Source: VFJZ01 sp038321545 | GTDB lineage: Bacteria; Actinomycetota; Thermoleophilia; Gaiellales; F1-60-MAGs149 | Reading direction: 5' to 3' | Assembly: GCA_038321545.1 (NCBI GenBank) | Contig: JBBQFB010000031.1 | Coordinates: forward strand, 1-24,543 | Length of the DNA stretch: 24,543 nt | Shown: positions 23,452 through 24,543 of the stretch, piece by piece | Position numbering within the stretch: position 1 is the first letter of the stretch | How the letters are laid out: each line of letters opens with the position of its first letter | Made by a program: the position numbers and the translations under genes | The notes under the pieces: generated by a model | Told to the model about the DNA's origin: nothing | The model's input: only the letters and a program-made list of their open reading frames with translations | Database searches by the model: none

Positions 23452-24543
23452 CTACCGCAGGGCTGCGCGCTGCCAGCCGGTCTGGGCGGCCTCGAGCGGC
23501 GAGCCGGGGCCGGGCAGGAAGCGCACCCGGTAGCGCGCCAGCCGCGGCAGGCCGCGCGACCGGCAGCTGGCCGCGTAGCGACCCTCGACCACCACCGGCT
23601 GCTCGGTGACGCGGCAGATCAGCCCGACGACGCGGCCCTGCGGCGTGCGTCCCTCGAGCAGCAAGCGGAACTTCGACACGGGCACGCGCGGTTGCACGCG
23701 GCCGGCCACGCGCAGGTCGCGGACCGTGCCGCCCCGGTCGCGGCGCACGGTGAAGCGCGCCGTGATGCGCGGGACGACGCGCACCTCGCCGGCATCGAGC
23801 ACCAGGGCGTCGCCGCGTCCCGCCACGGTGGCGGTGACGGTGACGCGCTCCGAGAGGCCCGGCACGAAGGTGAGTGCGAAGCCGCCGGCGGCGTCCACGG
23901 CGGCCAGCTGCGCGCGCCCGGCGCGGACGACCGTGACCCGATCGGGCCGAGCGACGTCGCCGGCGACGGTGATACGGCCGCGCACGACGACCGGCTGGCC
24001 GGCGGTGACGCGGGTGCGGTCGAGCGACGCTGCGAGCGTGACCCGCGACGACGCTCCGACGCAGGCCGTGATCGTGCCGGGCGCCACCAGCAGGCACTCG
24101 TTGCGGCCGAGCACCGGCTCGGTCGGCGCCGACCAGGCGACCAGCGTTCCGCCGGAGCCTGCGACGTCGGCGCGCACGCGCAGGCGCAGGCCGCGGTCGG
24201 TCTCGGCGATCAGGTGCGTGTCGCCCGTCCCGGCCCGATCGGTGCAGGTGGCGAGCACCGAGTCACGGCACCGGAACCAGGTCAGCGCGACGCTTACCGT
24301 CGCGCCGTGGCCCGCGATGACGGGCGGCAGCGCGGCGAGGGTTTCGCCGACCCGGGCCGGGCCGGACACGATCGGCGCCGACACCAGCGTCGGGGCACCG
24401 GCGACGACCCTCGGCGTGCGGGCGCTCGTGCCGGTCGCAGTGCCGGCCGCGTTCACGACGTCCACCTCGGCGAGCAGCGCTCGGCCCATGTCGGCGGCAG
24501 CCGGCAGGTACGTGTCTGCATGGCCGACGAGCGCACAGGCCGC
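23452..24543 (-). CDS. Secreted Ig-like repeat protein, C-terminal part (5' end outside window)
   Basis: 363 residues are visible and the frame stays open to the window edge, so the N-terminus and any signal peptide are missing. The first part holds two copies of a repeat seen in many actinobacterial surface proteins, each with a (T/H)Y/HL..A.D.G..L...V...N/GAGT pattern: DTYLPAAADMGRALLAEVDV and DTHLIAETDRGLRLRVRADV. Between them comes APIVSGPARVGETLAALPPV, the linker typical of such repeats. The rest is beta-rich (VTLAASLDRTRVTAGQPVVV, an Ig/carboxypeptidase-regulatory-like segment) with scattered Cys pairs that suggest disulfides outside the cell. No catalytic motif is visible. It ends 97 bases before pyrR and is not obviously linked to pyrimidine metabolism. 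Confidence 0.7.
   Translation of the reverse strand, partial: AACALVGHADTYLPAAADMGRALLAEVDVVNAAGTATGTSARTPRVVAGAPTLVSAPIVSGPARVGETLAALPPVIAGHGATVSVALTWFRCRDSVLATCTDRAGTGDTHLIAETDRGLRLRVRADVAGSGGTLVAWSAPTEPVLGRNECLLVAPGTITACVGASSRVTLAASLDRTRVTAGQPVVVRGRITVAGDVARPDRVTVVRAGRAQLAAVDAAGGFALTFVPGLSERVTVTATVAGRGDALVLDAGEVRVVPRITARFTVRRDRGGTVRDLRVAGRVQPRVPVSKFRLLLEGRTPQGRVVGLICRVTEQPVVVEGRYAASCRSRGLPRLARYRVRFLPGPGSPLEAAQTGWQRAALR

Overview
The window is a high-GC, densely coded piece of bacterial chromosome. The gene set points to an actinobacterium: a mihF-type integration host factor beside gmk, rpoZ and coaBC, many GTG starts, probable leaderless mRNAs, and a class 1B pyrD/pyrK pair. Ig-like repeats with a 'NAAGTA' signature in a secreted protein, and the overall style of the genes, suggest the class Thermoleophilia (Solirubrobacterales or Gaiellales relatives). 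That lineage call is inference. Apart from one gene, everything lies on the minus strand, so transcription runs right to left. The large plus-strand open frames are shadows of GC-rich minus-strand genes.

From the right edge: (1) 23452-24543 is the C-terminal part of a secreted beta-sandwich repeat protein, cut by the window edge. (2) 23354-14691 is a complete pyrimidine operon, pyrR-pyrB-pyrC-carA-carB-pyrK-pyrD. It covers the carbamoyl phosphate to orotate steps and every junction is a 1- or 4-base stop/start overlap. A PyrR-binding RNA hairpin whose lower stem contains the pyrR Shine-Dalgarno precedes it. (3) 14390-14690 is a non-coding gap with a probable terminator, a tandem operator-like repeat and a near-leaderless mihF promoter. 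(4) 14389-10422 is mihF-gmk-rpoZ-coaBC, followed by a metallo-beta-lactamase-fold hydrolase and an unrecognised helical protein coupled to it. (5) 9653-10414, the only plus-strand gene, encodes an exported class A beta-lactamase-fold serine hydrolase. It is divergent from (6) 9540-5022, a MoxR ATPase, DUF58 protein and TgpA-like membrane transglutaminase module. (7) 4999-4194 holds a small TPR protein and D-aminoacyl-tRNA deacylase. (8) 4103-1 is rimP-nusA-rnpM(ylxR)-infB, the conserved transcription/translation operon, with infB cut by the left edge.

The most unusual points are these: a strong intrinsic terminator whose U-tract ends only eight bases before the rimP start, in front of the operon that encodes the termination factor NusA; an S4-like extension at the C-terminus of NusA; two conserved genes (rnpM and gmk) with no ATG/GTG/TTG start in a sensible place; a dihydroorotase in which the substrate-binding Arg of the HxHxR motif is His; and a candidate tandem operator beside the mihF promoter. 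I found no CRISPR array, insertion sequence, prophage, tRNA or rRNA, and no wholly new multi-gene system. The least explained genes are the MBL-hydrolase/helical-protein pair.
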